From the NCBI RefSeq assembly GCF_020176715.1, contig NZ_JAIVMF010000004.1:124001-188000 (forward strand): a stretch of DNA of 64,000 bases, read 5' to 3'. Origin of the DNA: Stappia stellulata (GTDB lineage: Bacteria; Pseudomonadota; Alphaproteobacteria; Rhizobiales; Stappiaceae). The notes beneath the pieces are model-generated. The model did no database searches. It was given only the letters and a program-made list of their open reading frames with translations, and was not told the origin of the DNA. Each line of letters begins with the position of its first letter. The stretch's first letter is position 1. The position numbers and the translations under genes were made by a program. Positions 28,918 through 39,681 of this stretch are shown here, piece after piece.

Positions 28918-29903
28918 GCGTCCGGCTCCAGCGGGTGGTGGCAGCGCGCGGCGTGTCCGCCGCCGAAGGCGGTTTCGCCCGGGTCCTCTTCGCGGCAGAC
29001 CGCGGAGGCGCGCGCGCAGCGCGGATTGAAGGCGCAGCCGTCGACCCGTTCGTCGAGGCCGGGCACCCGGCCGGGGATCGTCGGCAGGCGGTCGACGTCT
29101 TCATCGGGCTCGGGGATGGAATCCAGCAGCCCGCGCGTATAGGGGTGGCGCATCGTGGCGAAGAGGTCGCGGGTTTCCGCGCTTTCCACCACGCGCCCGC
29201 GGTACATCACCGCGATGCGGTCGCAGGTCTCGGCAATCACGCCGAGATCGTGCGAGATCAGGATGATGCCCATGCCGGTCTCGCTCTGCAGATCGGCGAT
29301 CAGCTTGAGGATCTGGGCCTGCACGGTCACGTCGAGCGCCGTGGTCGGCTCGTCCGCGATCAGAAGGCGGGGCGAGCCGGCAAGCGCCATGGCGATCATC
29401 ACGCGCTGACGCATGCCGCCCGACAACTGGTGCGGATAGCTGTCGATGCGCCCTTCAGGGTCGGGAATGCGCACCATGCGCAGGAGCTCGACGGCGCGGG
29501 TGCGGGCAGCCGATTTCGACATCGGCTGATGCTCGCGGATCGTCTCCACGATCTGGTCGCCGATCCGGTAGACCGGATTGAGGCTCGTCATCGGCTCCTG
29601 GAAGATCATGGACATCTCGTTGCCCATGATGCGGCGGCGTTCGCGAGGGGGAAGCGTCAGCAGGTCGCGGCCCTGGAACAGGATCTCGCCTGCCGTGACG
29701 CGCACCGGCGTTCCCTCCAGAAGGCCCATGATCGCAAGCGATGTCAGGCTCTTGCCGCAGCCCGATTCCCCGACGATGCCGAGTGTCTCGGAGGCGTTGA
29801 GGGAAAAGGACATATCGCGCACGACCGGCATCAGGCCGTCGCCGGTTGCGACCGACAGCGACAGGCCGCGCACGTCGAGGAGGGGCGGATTGGACTGTGT
29901 CAT
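28914..29903 (-). CDS. Peptide ABC transporter ATP-binding protein (DppD type)
   Basis: A 329-residue ATPase beginning [14 protein letters not shown]. Walker A is G-E-S-G-C-G-K-S-L, the signature L-S-G-G-M-R-Q-R, Walker [13 protein letters not shown], and the C-terminus carries D-G-C-A-F-N-P-R-C. The ATG at 29903 is two bases after the permease stop; the same frame continues open across the permease gene, but that is a shadow. Confidence 0.92.
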   Translation of the reverse strand: MTQSNPPLLDVRGLSLSVATGDGLMPVVRDMSFSLNASETLGIVGESGCGKSLTSLAIMGLLEGTPVRVTAGEILFQGRDLLTLPPRERRRIMGNEMSMIFQEPMTSLNPVYRIGDQIVETIREHQPMSKSAARTRAVELLRMVRIPDPEGRIDSYPHQLSGGMRQRVMIAMALAGSPRLLIADEPTTALDVTVQAQILKLIADLQSETGMGIILISHDLGVIAETCDRIAVMYRGRVVESAETRDLFATMRHPYTRGLLDSIPEPDEDVDRLPTIPGRVPGLDERVDGCAFNPRCARASAVCREEDPGETAFGGGHAARCHHPLEPDA

Positions 29904-29905
29904 CG

Positions 29906-30775
29906 TCACACCCCCTTGATGTCGTTCTTGAACCTGGGGTCGATGCTGTCGCGCAGCGCGTCGCCGACAAGGTTCATGGAAAAGACGGACAGGATGATCA
30001 GCGCGCCGGGGAAAAGCAGCAGCCAGGGCGCGCGGGTGACGTAGATGCGCGATTCCGACAGCATGTTGCCCCAGCTCGGCACCTCCGGCGGCAGGCCGAG
30101 GCCGAGGAAGTCGAGGGCGGCGGCCTGCAACTGGGCGAAGGCGAAGATGAAGCTCGCCTGCACCAGCAGCGGCGAGATCAGGTTCGGCAGGATGTGGCGG
30201 AACAGGATGCTGGCGTGACCGGCGCCGGAGCACACGGCGGCGTCGATGAAGACCTCGTTCTTCAGCTTCAGCGTCATGCCGAAGAGAATGCGCGCGGTCG
30301 TCGTCGCATAGACGATGCCGATGACCAGCACGGTGTTCATCACGCTGCGTTCCAGCAGCGTCATCAGCACCAGCGCCAGAAGCAGCGCGGGAAAGGCCAT
30401 CAGCACGTCGACGACGCGCATCAGGAAGGCGCCGAGCCTCGTGAAATAGGCCGAGATCATGCCGGTGAGGCCGCCGACCAGCAGCGCGACGAGCACGGAG
30501 CCGAGGCCGATGACGATGGCCATGCGGGCGCCGTAGATGCTGCGCGAGAAGGTGTCGCGGCCGAAGTGGTCGGTGCCGAAGAAATGCGCGGCACCGGGTT
30601 CGGTCAGCCGGGCCACCGGATCGATCTCGAGCGGATCGAACGGCACGATCAGCGGTGCGAAGACGGCGGCGAGCACCACCAGCACCAGCCAGGCGAGGCC
30701 AAGCGTTGCGAGCCAGCGGCCGCGGAAGATCCGCCGGCCGGTGGCGAACCACTGGATTGTCGCGTTGGGGGTCAT
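29906..30775 (-). CDS. Peptide ABC transporter permease (DppC type)
   Basis: A 289-residue permease with F-G-T-D-H-F-G-R-D-T-F-S-R, the DppC periplasmic motif, and C-terminal L-V-G-D-A-L-R-D-S-I-D-P-R. The ATG at 30775 overlaps the stop of the upstream permease; a start 27 bases earlier is possible but less likely. Its membrane segments match DppC topology. Confidence 0.92.
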   Translation of the reverse strand: MTPNATIQWFATGRRIFRGRWLATLGLAWLVLVVLAAVFAPLIVPFDPLEIDPVARLTEPGAAHFFGTDHFGRDTFSRSIYGARMAIVIGLGSVLVALLVGGLTGMISAYFTRLGAFLMRVVDVLMAFPALLLALVLMTLLERSVMNTVLVIGIVYATTTARILFGMTLKLKNEVFIDAAVCSGAGHASILFRHILPNLISPLLVQASFIFAFAQLQAAALDFLGLGLPPEVPSWGNMLSESRIYVTRAPWLLLFPGALIILSVFSMNLVGDALRDSIDPRFKNDIKGV

Positions 30776-31719
30776 TTCAGCGATACCCTTGGGTCGAGCC
30801 ATGCGTAGGCCAGGTCGACGAGAAGATTGATGACCATGTAGAGGACCACGATGATCAGGATGACGCCCTGGATGACGGGATAGTCGCGGCGCAGGATCGA
30901 CTGCACCACCAGCCGGCCGATGCCGGGCAGCGAGAACACGGTTTCCGTCACCACCGCCTCGGAGACCAGCGCCGCGAAGGTGAAGCCGAAGGCGGCAGCG
31001 ACCGCGATCAGCGCGTTGCGGAAGACGTGTTTGGTGGCGACCTTCCAGGGGGCAAGGCCCTTGGCGCGTGCGGTGCGCACATGGTCCTCGCGCTGCACGT
31101 CCAGCATCGAGGCGCGCACCAGGCGGATGATCAGTGCTGCATTGGGCGCGGCCAGCGTGAAGCTCGGCAGCAGCAGGTAGCGCAGGTTCGCAAGCCCCCC
31201 GTCGTCGGAGATCGAGGGATAGCCGGACGACGGCAGCCAGCCGAGGCTCACCGAGAAGATCAGGATCAGGTAGAGGCCGAGCCAGAAGGTCGGCACGGAG
31301 GCAAACAGCATCGCGCCGCCGGAGGCGACCTGATCGACCCAGGTGCCGTGGCGGGTGGCCGAGACCACGCCGATCGGAACGCCGAGGATCACGATCCAGA
31401 CCATCGTCATGACGGCAAGCAGGATGGAGGTTTCCGCGCCGTCGGCGATCACCGAGAGAACCGGGGCGCCGAAGAAGATCGATGTGCCGAGATCGCCCTG
31501 CAGGACGTTGCCGAGCCAGTAGAGATACTGGAGGTAAAGGGGCGCATTGAGGCCCATTTCGCGCGTCAGCGCCTCGACCTCTTCCGGGGTTGCCGTGTCG
31601 CCGAGAAGGACGGCGGCGGGGTCGCCGGGAATAAGATGGACGAAGAGGAAGACGAGCAGGGATGCGGCAAGCAGCGTGGGAATGAGCGCCAGCAGTCTCC
31701 GCGTCGCATATCCGAGCAT
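30772..31719 (-). CDS. Peptide ABC transporter permease (DppB type)
   Basis: A 315-residue permease starting M-L-G-Y-A-T-R-R-L-L-A-L-I-P-T. It has the conserved L-V-R-A-S-M-L-D-V-Q and A-R-A-K-G-L-A-P-W-K cytoplasmic loop and ends A-W-L-D-P-R-V-S-L-K. It follows the substrate-binding protein gene after ~150 bases holding a nested hairpin. Confidence 0.92.
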   Translation of the reverse strand: MLGYATRRLLALIPTLLAASLLVFLFVHLIPGDPAAVLLGDTATPEEVEALTREMGLNAPLYLQYLYWLGNVLQGDLGTSIFFGAPVLSVIADGAETSILLAVMTMVWIVILGVPIGVVSATRHGTWVDQVASGGAMLFASVPTFWLGLYLILIFSVSLGWLPSSGYPSISDDGGLANLRYLLLPSFTLAAPNAALIIRLVRASMLDVQREDHVRTARAKGLAPWKVATKHVFRNALIAVAAAFGFTFAALVSEAVVTETVFSLPGIGRLVVQSILRRDYPVIQGVILIIVVLYMVINLLVDLAYAWLDPRVSLK

Positions 31720-31798
31720 GTCGACGGTCTTTCCGCGTTCAGGAGGGGTGGTTCAGGCAGTGTGCCGCGATTTTCAGCGCATGTCGCGGGGCGCAAAG

Positions 31799-31850
31799 GC
31801 CCCTCCCGCGCCTCGGTCCGTGAGGACCGGGCAGGCAGCGCGGGAGGGGC
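31799..31850 (-). terminator. Nested hairpin after second peptide-binding protein gene
   Basis: Perfect 13-base arms (GCCCCTCCCGCGC at 31799-31811 and its complement at 31838-31850) enclose a second hairpin (CGGTCC/GGACCG, 31814-31829). On the minus strand it follows the receptor stop by 18 bases and is trailed by CTTTGCG. Probably a transcription attenuator or an mRNA-stabilising structure favouring receptor over permease. Confidence 0.65.
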
Positions 31851-31868
31851 AGCCGGGAGGAAGCCGGC

Positions 31869-33410
31869 TTACTTGTCGACGTTCCAGAAGTGCGGCCAGA
31901 TCAGGGTGGCTTCACCCAGGCCGGTCAGCTTCGTGGAGGCGATGTTGTAGGTGTAGACATCGCCCGTCTTCATCGTCGGGACCTGCTCGTAGATCAGGGC
32001 CTGGATTTCGCCCCACAGCTTCTGACGCTCGGCCGGGTCGGCGCTTTCGGTAAACTTCGCCTTGAGCGCGGCCTTCTCCGGGGTCGTCCACCAGCCCGGA
32101 TAGTTGTCGTTCATCACCGAGATCAGGATCGGATCCGGAACGAAGCCGTGGTGAGTGAAGAACAGGTCCCACTGGTCCGGCTCGGCGCGCTTTTTGATCA
32201 GGGTGGCCCAGTCATAGACCTGAAGGTCGATGTTGAAGCCGGCCTGGGCGAGCTGCTTTGTGTAGACGATGGCCGTGTCGTAGTGGAACGGATAGTTGGT
32301 GGAGACCATGAACTTGATGGGCTCGCCGTTGTACCCGGCTTCCTTGGCCAGCGACCGCGCGGTGTCTGCGTCGCCCCTGGAGAAGTTCTCCGCACCCGCT
32401 TCCGTGTACCAGACGTTGCCCTTGGGCAGGAACGAGCCGTTGGCGCGCCACAGCTTGTCCGGGCCGATGGCGACCTGAAGCGCCGGCACCTTGTCGATGG
32501 CGGTCTGGATGGCACGGCGCAGCGCGAAGTTTTCCTTCAGCGGGCCGTCCTTGGAGTTCATGAAGACGAGGCCGAAGAGCGGGCCGCCGTTGACGATGGT
32601 GGTGACCTGCGGGTTGGCGTCCAGATCGGCGAAGAGATCGCCGGGGATGCTTTCGGCATAGTCGTAGTCGCCCGCCTGAAGGCCGCTGACACGGGTGCCG
32701 ACGTCGGGCACGGGGATGAAGCGCAGCGCGTCGAAGTTGGCCTTGCGCTCGCCGGCGTAGCCGTCGGCGGCACCGGAGGGCGAATCATAGTCGTCGAAGC
32801 GGACCAGCTCGACGTGACGGTTGGCCTGCCATTCGCCGAATTTGTAAGGGCCGGTGCCGATGTAGTTTTCCGGGGAAATCGGTGCCTTGCCGGCGTCGGC
32901 GACGACGGAGGCCGGATAGATCGCCGGACCGCCGTTGATGAAGGCCATCAGGTTCTTCCAGGGGCCGAACGGCTTCGACAGGCGGATCGTGACTTCATGG
33001 TCGCCGGTCGCCTCGACGCTTTCCACGTTGGAGAAAAGCAGCGAACCGCGCGAGCCGTGCTCGCCCCAGCGCTTCAGCGAGGCAACGACGTCGGCCGAGG
33101 TCATGTCGGTGCCGTCGTGGAAGGTGACGTCCTTGCGCAGGGTGATGACGATGGTCTTGCCGTCGTTCTCGAGCCGATCGCTTTCGGCGAGCAAGGGCTG
33201 GGGTGCATTGGCCGCGTCGAAGGTGTAGAGACCTTCGAACATGTGATGGGCAATGGTCGTCGCCAGGTCCGAGGTGACCACGTGCTGGTCGAGGCTCGGC
33301 GGCTCGCCGACGGTCGCGTAGCGCAGCGTCCCGCCGGCATAGGCAGTGCTCGCCATCGATGCGGCAAATGCCGCAGCGAGAATGGTTTTAAGGGGTCTGT
33401 TCAGCGTCAT
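31869..33410 (-). CDS. ABC transporter periplasmic substrate-binding protein, family 5
   Basis: A 513-residue receptor with a Sec signal peptide (M-T-L-N-R-P-L-K then a hydrophobic core ending T-A-Y-A, ~27 residues). The mature start G-G-T-L-R-Y-A-T-V-G-E-P-P-S-L-D and the F-H-D-G-T-D-M-T-S-A-D-V motif place it in the peptide/nickel family. ATG at 33410 is backed by GGAG; the frame continues upstream only through promoter DNA. First gene of the importer/M81/PLP-enzyme run. Confidence 0.92.
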   Translation of the reverse strand: MTLNRPLKTILAAAFAASMASTAYAGGTLRYATVGEPPSLDQHVVTSDLATTIAHHMFEGLYTFDAANAPQPLLAESDRLENDGKTIVITLRKDVTFHDGTDMTSADVVASLKRWGEHGSRGSLLFSNVESVEATGDHEVTIRLSKPFGPWKNLMAFINGGPAIYPASVVADAGKAPISPENYIGTGPYKFGEWQANRHVELVRFDDYDSPSGAADGYAGERKANFDALRFIPVPDVGTRVSGLQAGDYDYAESIPGDLFADLDANPQVTTIVNGGPLFGLVFMNSKDGPLKENFALRRAIQTAIDKVPALQVAIGPDKLWRANGSFLPKGNVWYTEAGAENFSRGDADTARSLAKEAGYNGEPIKFMVSTNYPFHYDTAIVYTKQLAQAGFNIDLQVYDWATLIKKRAEPDQWDLFFTHHGFVPDPILISVMNDNYPGWWTTPEKAALKAKFTESADPAERQKLWGEIQALIYEQVPTMKTGDVYTYNIASTKLTGLGEATLIWPHFWNVDK

Positions 33411-33459
33411 GCCAGTCTCCTCCCAGATCGTTCGCATGCCGGACATCGGCCGGTCGATA

Positions 33460-33474
33460 TGAAAGAAATTTTCA
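33460..33474. promoter_or_regulatory. Candidate RpiR-type operator 1 (TGAAA-N5-TTTCA)
   Basis: TGAAAGAAATTTTCA has perfect 5-base arms around a 5-base spacer. It lies 50 bases before the substrate-binding protein start and matches 13 of 15 bases of a second site at 33532. The TGAAA-N5-TTTCA dyad resembles sites I recall for RpiR regulators, one of which is encoded 0.5 kb away. Confidence 0.6.
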
Positions 33475-33531
33475 GAAATGGCAGAAATTGTCAATTCCAG
33501 ATTTGCATATCGTGTAAATGACGCTAATTTA

Positions 33532-33546
33532 TGAAAGAAACTTACA
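33532..33546. promoter_or_regulatory. Candidate RpiR-type operator 2
   Basis: TGAAAGAAACTTACA repeats operator 1 with two changes, 16 bases before the ridA start codon. Between the sites lies another dyad, AATTG-T-CAATT (33486-33496). Two boxes in one divergent promoter suggest joint control of both operons. Confidence 0.55.
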
Positions 33547-33561
33547 AAGCGGAGCTGACGC

Positions 33562-33951
33562 ATGACCACTGGAATCACCCGATACGACACCGCCGACCTC
33601 GCAGCCGGCGGCACGCGCCGTCCTTTCGCCAAGGCGGTGCGCGCAGGCGATTTCGTCTATGTCTCCGGTCAGGTGCCGGCGGAAAAGGGCGAGATCATCA
33701 CCGGGGGAATCGTCGCGCAGACGGAAAAGGTGATGGAAAACCTCATCGAGGTTCTGGCGCTGGCCGGCTGCACGCTGGAGCACGTCGTGAAGGTCAATGT
33801 CTGGCTCGACGATGCCCGCGACTTCTCCAGCTTCAACGGCGTGTTCGAGCGCTATTTTCTCGATCATCCGCCGGCACGCTCCACCGTCCAGTCGCCGCTG
33901 ATGGTGGATGCCAAGGTCGAGATGGACGTGATCGCCTACAAGCCGGAATAG
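33562..33951 (+). CDS. ridA: RidA family reactive-intermediate (enamine/imine) deaminase
   Basis: A 129-residue YjgF/YER057c/UK114-family protein of normal length. It contains Y-V-S-G-Q-V-P and P-A-R-S-T-V-Q-S, in which the Arg is the catalytic residue that binds the substrate carboxylate. RidA removes 2-aminoacrylate and other imines released by PLP enzymes, which fits with the PLP enzyme on the divergent side. It is divergent from the peptide importer and is followed by the RpiR regulator. Confidence 0.92.
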   Translation: MTTGITRYDTADLAAGGTRRPFAKAVRAGDFVYVSGQVPAEKGEIITGGIVAQTEKVMENLIEVLALAGCTLEHVVKVNVWLDDARDFSSFNGVFERYFLDHPPARSTVQSPLMVDAKVEMDVIAYKPE

Positions 33952-34015
33952 GCGCGGGCCGCGCGGGGCCCTATCCTGCGCGACGGGAAGATCGGGAAAG
34001 GCGAGGTCGGGGAAC

Positions 34016-34894
34016 GTGAGCAAGGTGATCGACATCATCGCCCAGTTGCGGGGCTTGAACGGGGCGTTGCCGAAGCGCGAGCAGCATGTCGCCGACTATG
34101 TGCTCGCCAATCTGGAAACCATCGCCTATCAGCGCCAGAGCGAGATCGCCAAGGGGGCGGGGGTGTCGGACGCCACCGTCAACCGCTTCTGCCAGTCGCT
34201 CGGCTGCGACGGGTTCAAGGAGTTCAAGATCCGCCTGGCGCAAAGCGTGGCGGTCAGCCTCCAGTATCTCGGCGGGCAGGGCAACGACCGCTCGCCCGCC
34301 GACCAATTGGTCGCGCAGGTCTTCGGCGCGCTGGTCGACACGCTCAACACCGCCCGCTCGCAGCTCGACGGGGCAGCACTTCAATCGGCCATCGACATGC
34401 TGGCCGACGCGCGGCGGATCGTGTTCTTCGGCGTCGGCGGCGGCTCCGCCAATGTCGCGCGCGAGGGGGCGAATCGCTTCTTCCGCCTCGGCATTCCGGC
34501 CGAGGCCCATGCTGACGGCTACCTGCAGCGGATGATTGCCTCGACGCTGGAACGCGGCGACGTGGTCTTTGCGGTCTCTGCCAGCGGCACGCCGGCGGAG
34601 CTGCTCGACAGCGTCGCCATCGCGCGTCAGTACGGCGCGGCGACGATCAGCCTGACCAAGGCCGGCTCCGACCTGGCCGCAGCCTGCGACATCGCCATCG
34701 GGGTCGATCTGCCGGAGGATCACGACATCTACAAGCCGAGCGCCTCGCGGCTTGCCTATATCGCGATTGTCGACGTGCTGGCGGCGGGGGCCGCGCGACG
34801 CCGGCCGGAGCGGGTCAAGGAATACCTGCGCCGCATCCGCACCTCGCTGGTGCCGCTGTCGACCGACGTCGGACCCAAGCCCATCGGCGACTGA
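34016..34894 (+). CDS. MurR/RpiR family transcriptional regulator
   Basis: A 292-residue regulator beginning with GTG. The N-terminal HTH_6 domain (residues ~1-77, K-R-E-Q-H-V-A-D-Y-V then A-T-V-N-R-F-C-Q-S-L-G) is joined to a C-terminal SIS domain (~125-260; F-F-G-V-G-G-G-S-A-N-V-A and V-S-A-S-G-T). SIS domains normally sense phosphosugars, but members next to peptide/amino-acid genes exist. It lies 64 bases after ridA and probably binds the two dyads in the divergent promoter. Confidence 0.9.
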   Translation: MSKVIDIIAQLRGLNGALPKREQHVADYVLANLETIAYQRQSEIAKGAGVSDATVNRFCQSLGCDGFKEFKIRLAQSVAVSLQYLGGQGNDRSPADQLVAQVFGALVDTLNTARSQLDGAALQSAIDMLADARRIVFFGVGGGSANVAREGANRFFRLGIPAEAHADGYLQRMIASTLERGDVVFAVSASGTPAELLDSVAIARQYGAATISLTKAGSDLAAACDIAIGVDLPEDHDIYKPSASRLAYIAIVDVLAAGAARRRPERVKEYLRRIRTSLVPLSTDVGPKPIGD

Positions 34895-34959
34895 CGCGCG
34901 CCGCCGACGGCCGCGTCGGCTATCGGCTTTCGTGATACCCGCTTTACTGAATGCTATTT

Positions 34960-34975
34960 GATTGAAATATCAATC
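34960..34975. promoter_or_regulatory. Inverted repeat upstream of 3-hydroxyanthranilate dioxygenase gene
   Basis: GATTG-AAATAT-CAATC, in a short AT-rich patch ~100 bases before the gene. It could be a LysR-type or other regulator site; weak evidence. Confidence 0.35.
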
Positions 34976-34988
34976 TGCCGTCTCCTGA

Positions 34989-35615
<627 letters not shown>

Positions 35616-35675
35616 GCACGCCCGGCGCCCGGTCGCGGCGCCGCTTCGCTCTTTTCACCATCATCAACAACGTGA

Positions 35676-36713
<1,038 letters not shown>

Positions 36714-36804
36714 GTCCCGGCCCGACACCCGCAACCCCGCATCCGGACGGTCAGGGCCCAATAGCCTTGCGGTCCGGGTGCGCGGCGTGGATGGATAACG
36801 CGCG

Positions 36805-37377
36805 ATGCTCTACAGGATCTCCGCCTTCTGGGCGCGGTGCGAAATCGCGCTGGCAGCCACCCTTGCCGCCACGATCACCGGGCTGATCCTTCTCAATGTG
36901 GTCACCCGGTCCGCCGATATGGCGATCTACTGGATCGACGAGACGGCGATCACCGCCATGGTCTGGATGACGTTTCTGGCCGGCTCCGCCGCCGTCCACC
37001 GGCGCTCCGGCGTTGCCGTCACGCTTGTCTACGACATGCTGTCCTCGCGGGTCGCGCGCTGGTGGCGGCTCGGCCTCGATGTCGTGACGGTCGTCTTCGC
37101 CGTCGCGATGATCCGGTTCTGCCTGCTGTGGTTCGATCCGCTGGCGCTTTATGCCGCCGGCTTCGACGCCCTGGCCTTCCAGGGCGAGACCTTCAATTTC
37201 ATCTATGCCGAGCCGACGGTGACGCTCGGCATCCGCAAGGCCTGGGTCTGGTCCATCATGATCGTCTTCACCTTCGGGCTGACGCTGCATGCCGCGTCCA
37301 ATCTGGTTGCGAGCCTTTGCGTGCTCGCCGGCGGTGACGATCCGCAGGCGGACGCCGACGCGGGGACACGGGCATGA
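36805..37377 (+). CDS. TRAP transporter small permease (DctQ family)
   Basis: A 190-residue protein with four hydrophobic helices (about 14-35, 50-66, 90-110, 145-165), the DctQ topology. The W-I-D-E-T-A-I-T motif near residue 45 is typical for the family. Its stop overlaps the start of the large permease by 4 bases. Confidence 0.9.
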   Translation: MLYRISAFWARCEIALAATLAATITGLILLNVVTRSADMAIYWIDETAITAMVWMTFLAGSAAVHRRSGVAVTLVYDMLSSRVARWWRLGLDVVTVVFAVAMIRFCLLWFDPLALYAAGFDALAFQGETFNFIYAEPTVTLGIRKAWVWSIMIVFTFGLTLHAASNLVASLCVLAGGDDPQADADAGTRA

Positions 37378-38633
37378 CGGCGATTGTCTTTCTGCTTCTG
37401 CTGTTCGGCGCGGTGCCCATCGCGCTGGTGCTGGCGCTGTCGGCGATCTGGTACATCCAGGCGAGCGGCAACGAGGTGCTCTACGCAAGCTTCGCCCAGC
37501 AGCTTTACTCCGGGATCGAGAGCTACGGGCTCTTGGCGATCCCGCTGTTCATGCTCACCGGCGAACTGATGAACGAGGGCGGGCTGACCCGGCGGCTGAT
37601 CCAGGCGGCGCGCGTCTTCGTCGGCGGGTTTCGCGGCGGGCTTGCCTATATCAACCTGCTCGCCAACATGTTCATGGCCGCGATCATCGGCTCCGCCGCC
37701 TCGCAGATCGCGGTGATGGCGCGTGCCATGGTGCCGGCGATGGAGGCGGAGGGCTACCGCCGCGATTTCGCCGCCGCAACGACCGCCGCCGGCGGCCTGC
37801 TGTCGCCGATCATTCCGCCGTCCATGCTGTTCGTCATCTACGGCGTTCTGGCGCAGATCCCCATCGGCGACATGTTCATGGCCGGCATCATTCCCGGCCT
37901 GATGCTGTCGGCGTCCTTCTTCGTCATCATCGCGCTCGTCGGGCTGACGCAGTCGTTTCCCAAGGGCAAGTGGATGAACCGCGGCGAGGCCCTGGCCGCG
38001 CTGCGCGACTGCCTTCCGGCGGCGCTCATTCCCGTCGCCATCGTCGGCGGCATCCTGCTCGGGGTGGCGACGCCGACCGAATCGGCCGCCGTCGCCTCGC
38101 TGATCGCTTTCCTGATCGGGCGGTTCATCTACCGGGATCTCAAGATCACCCGGCTCGGCGCCCTGTTCGTGCGCACCGCGACCAGCTCCAGCCTGGTGAT
38201 CTTCCTGATCGCCGCCGCCAATGTGTTCGGCTGGGTGATCATCTACGAGGCGCTGCCGCAAAAGCTCGCGGGCCAGATCACGTCGATCACCTCCGATCCC
38301 TTCGTCTTCCTCTTGATCGTCAACCTGTCGCTCTTCGTGATCGGCATGGTGATCGACGGCATCGCCGCACTGATCCTGGTGGTGCCGATCCTGCTGCCGA
38401 TCGCGCAGATGCATTACGACATCGATCCGTTCCAGTTCGGGGTGATCGTCTGCCTCAACCTGGTGCTCGGCCTTTTGACGCCGCCGGTCGGCGCGGGGCT
38501 CTATATCGCCTCGGCGATGAGCGGCACCCCGCCGATGCAGATCGTGCGCGCGCTCTATCCGTTCCTGATCGCGGTGGCGCTGATCCTGGTGCTGTTGAGC
38601 TGGGCGCCGATCCTGACGACGGCGCTGATCTGA
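37374..38633 (+). CDS. TRAP transporter large permease (DctM family)
   Basis: A 419-residue protein with a dozen hydrophobic segments. L-L-A-I-P-L-F-M-L-T-G-E-L-M, G-S-A-A-S-Q-I-A, A-A-G-G-L-L-S-P-I-I-P-P-S and T-P-T-E-S-A-A are DctM signatures. It performs the sodium-coupled transport step with the DctQ partner. Confidence 0.93.
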   Translation: MTAIVFLLLLFGAVPIALVLALSAIWYIQASGNEVLYASFAQQLYSGIESYGLLAIPLFMLTGELMNEGGLTRRLIQAARVFVGGFRGGLAYINLLANMFMAAIIGSAASQIAVMARAMVPAMEAEGYRRDFAAATTAAGGLLSPIIPPSMLFVIYGVLAQIPIGDMFMAGIIPGLMLSASFFVIIALVGLTQSFPKGKWMNRGEALAALRDCLPAALIPVAIVGGILLGVATPTESAAVASLIAFLIGRFIYRDLKITRLGALFVRTATSSSLVIFLIAAANVFGWVIIYEALPQKLAGQITSITSDPFVFLLIVNLSLFVIGMVIDGIAALILVVPILLPIAQMHYDIDPFQFGVIVCLNLVLGLLTPPVGAGLYIASAMSGTPPMQIVRALYPFLIAVALILVLLSWAPILTTALI

Positions 38634-38658
38634 CGGGAGCGGCGCTCGCCCGGCGCTA

Positions 38659-39612
38659 TTACAGCGTTGCGGCGACCGCCCGCAATTCGTCGAGGAAGAA
38701 GGCGGCCGCCGGCGTCAGGCCCTTGGTCTTGCGGTAGGAGACGCCCACGGGGCCGATGGGAATCGGCACGTCCCAGGGCACGCGCGCCAGGATGCCGGCG
38801 GCGATATCCTGTTCCACCACGTGATTGGGCAGGATGCCGATCATCGTCGAGGTGGCGAGCAGGCTGCGGTTGGCGAGGAAGGACACCGATTCCACCGCGT
38901 TGATCGGCGAGCTCAGGCCGTGGTCGAGGAACACCAGATCGATCTGGCGCCGCAGCGTCGTTTCCGGCGGCGGCAGGATCCAGCCATAGTCCATCATGTC
39001 CTGGAAGGTGACACGCTTGCGCCCTTGCAGCGGGTGGCTCATGCCGGTGACGGCGATGACCTTTTCCTCGTAGAGGCGCTCCTGCAGCAGTTCGTCGCGG
39101 TGGCGATGGGTCGGCAGCCGGCCGACGACAAGATCGACCTCGCCGGAGCGCAGCGCCGGCATCAGCACCTCGTTGGTGCCTTCCTGGATCTTGATCGACA
39201 GGCCCGGCTTTTGCGCCAGTACCCGGGCGATGGTCTTCGGCAGGAGCAGTGCCGAGGCAGCGAGCAGCGTGCCGATGACGATACGCCCGCTCGATCCTTC
39301 CGCCAGATCGTCGAGTTCCTGCGCGGCGTGGGAAATCTGCGCGAAGATCAGCTTGCCGTGGCGGGCCAGCGCCTCGCCGTAGATCGTCGGCACCACGCCC
39401 CGGTTGGTGCGCTCGAACAGCAGCACGCCGAAATCGGCTTCCAGATCCTTGATCAGCTTGGTGGCGGCGGGCTGCGACAGGTTCAGCTCGCGCGCGGCAT
39501 GGAGAATGCTGTTGTGGCGCTCGACCGCGACCAGCAGGCGCAGCTGCTTGAGCTTGAGGCGGGTCAGGATCCGCTCGACGATGCGGACGTGCTTCTGGTT
39601 CGGTTCGCTCAT
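38659..39612 (-). CDS. LysR family transcriptional regulator
   Basis: A 317-residue regulator. The N-terminal winged helix L-K-Q-L-R-L-L-V-A-V-E with S-Q-P-A-A-T-K-L-I-K-D-L-E is followed by a periplasmic-binding-like effector domain (R-I-V-I-G-T-L). An N-terminal ~20-residue tail before the HTH resembles PcaQ/GbpR-type regulators of aromatic or sugar catabolism. It converges on the TRAP genes and lies downstream of the aspartate dehydrogenase gene. Confidence 0.9.
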   Translation of the reverse strand: MSEPNQKHVRIVERILTRLKLKQLRLLVAVERHNSILHAARELNLSQPAATKLIKDLEADFGVLLFERTNRGVVPTIYGEALARHGKLIFAQISHAAQELDDLAEGSSGRIVIGTLLAASALLLPKTIARVLAQKPGLSIKIQEGTNEVLMPALRSGEVDLVVGRLPTHRHRDELLQERLYEEKVIAVTGMSHPLQGRKRVTFQDMMDYGWILPPPETTLRRQIDLVFLDHGLSSPINAVESVSFLANRSLLATSTMIGILPNHVVEQDIAAGILARVPWDVPIPIGPVGVSYRKTKGLTPAAAFFLDELRAVAATL

Positions 39613-39681
39613 CGCAGCGTCTTCAGTGTTGTGCCGGGAGCCGGGATGGCGGGACAGCGCGCACAGCCATAGCCCAACGGA

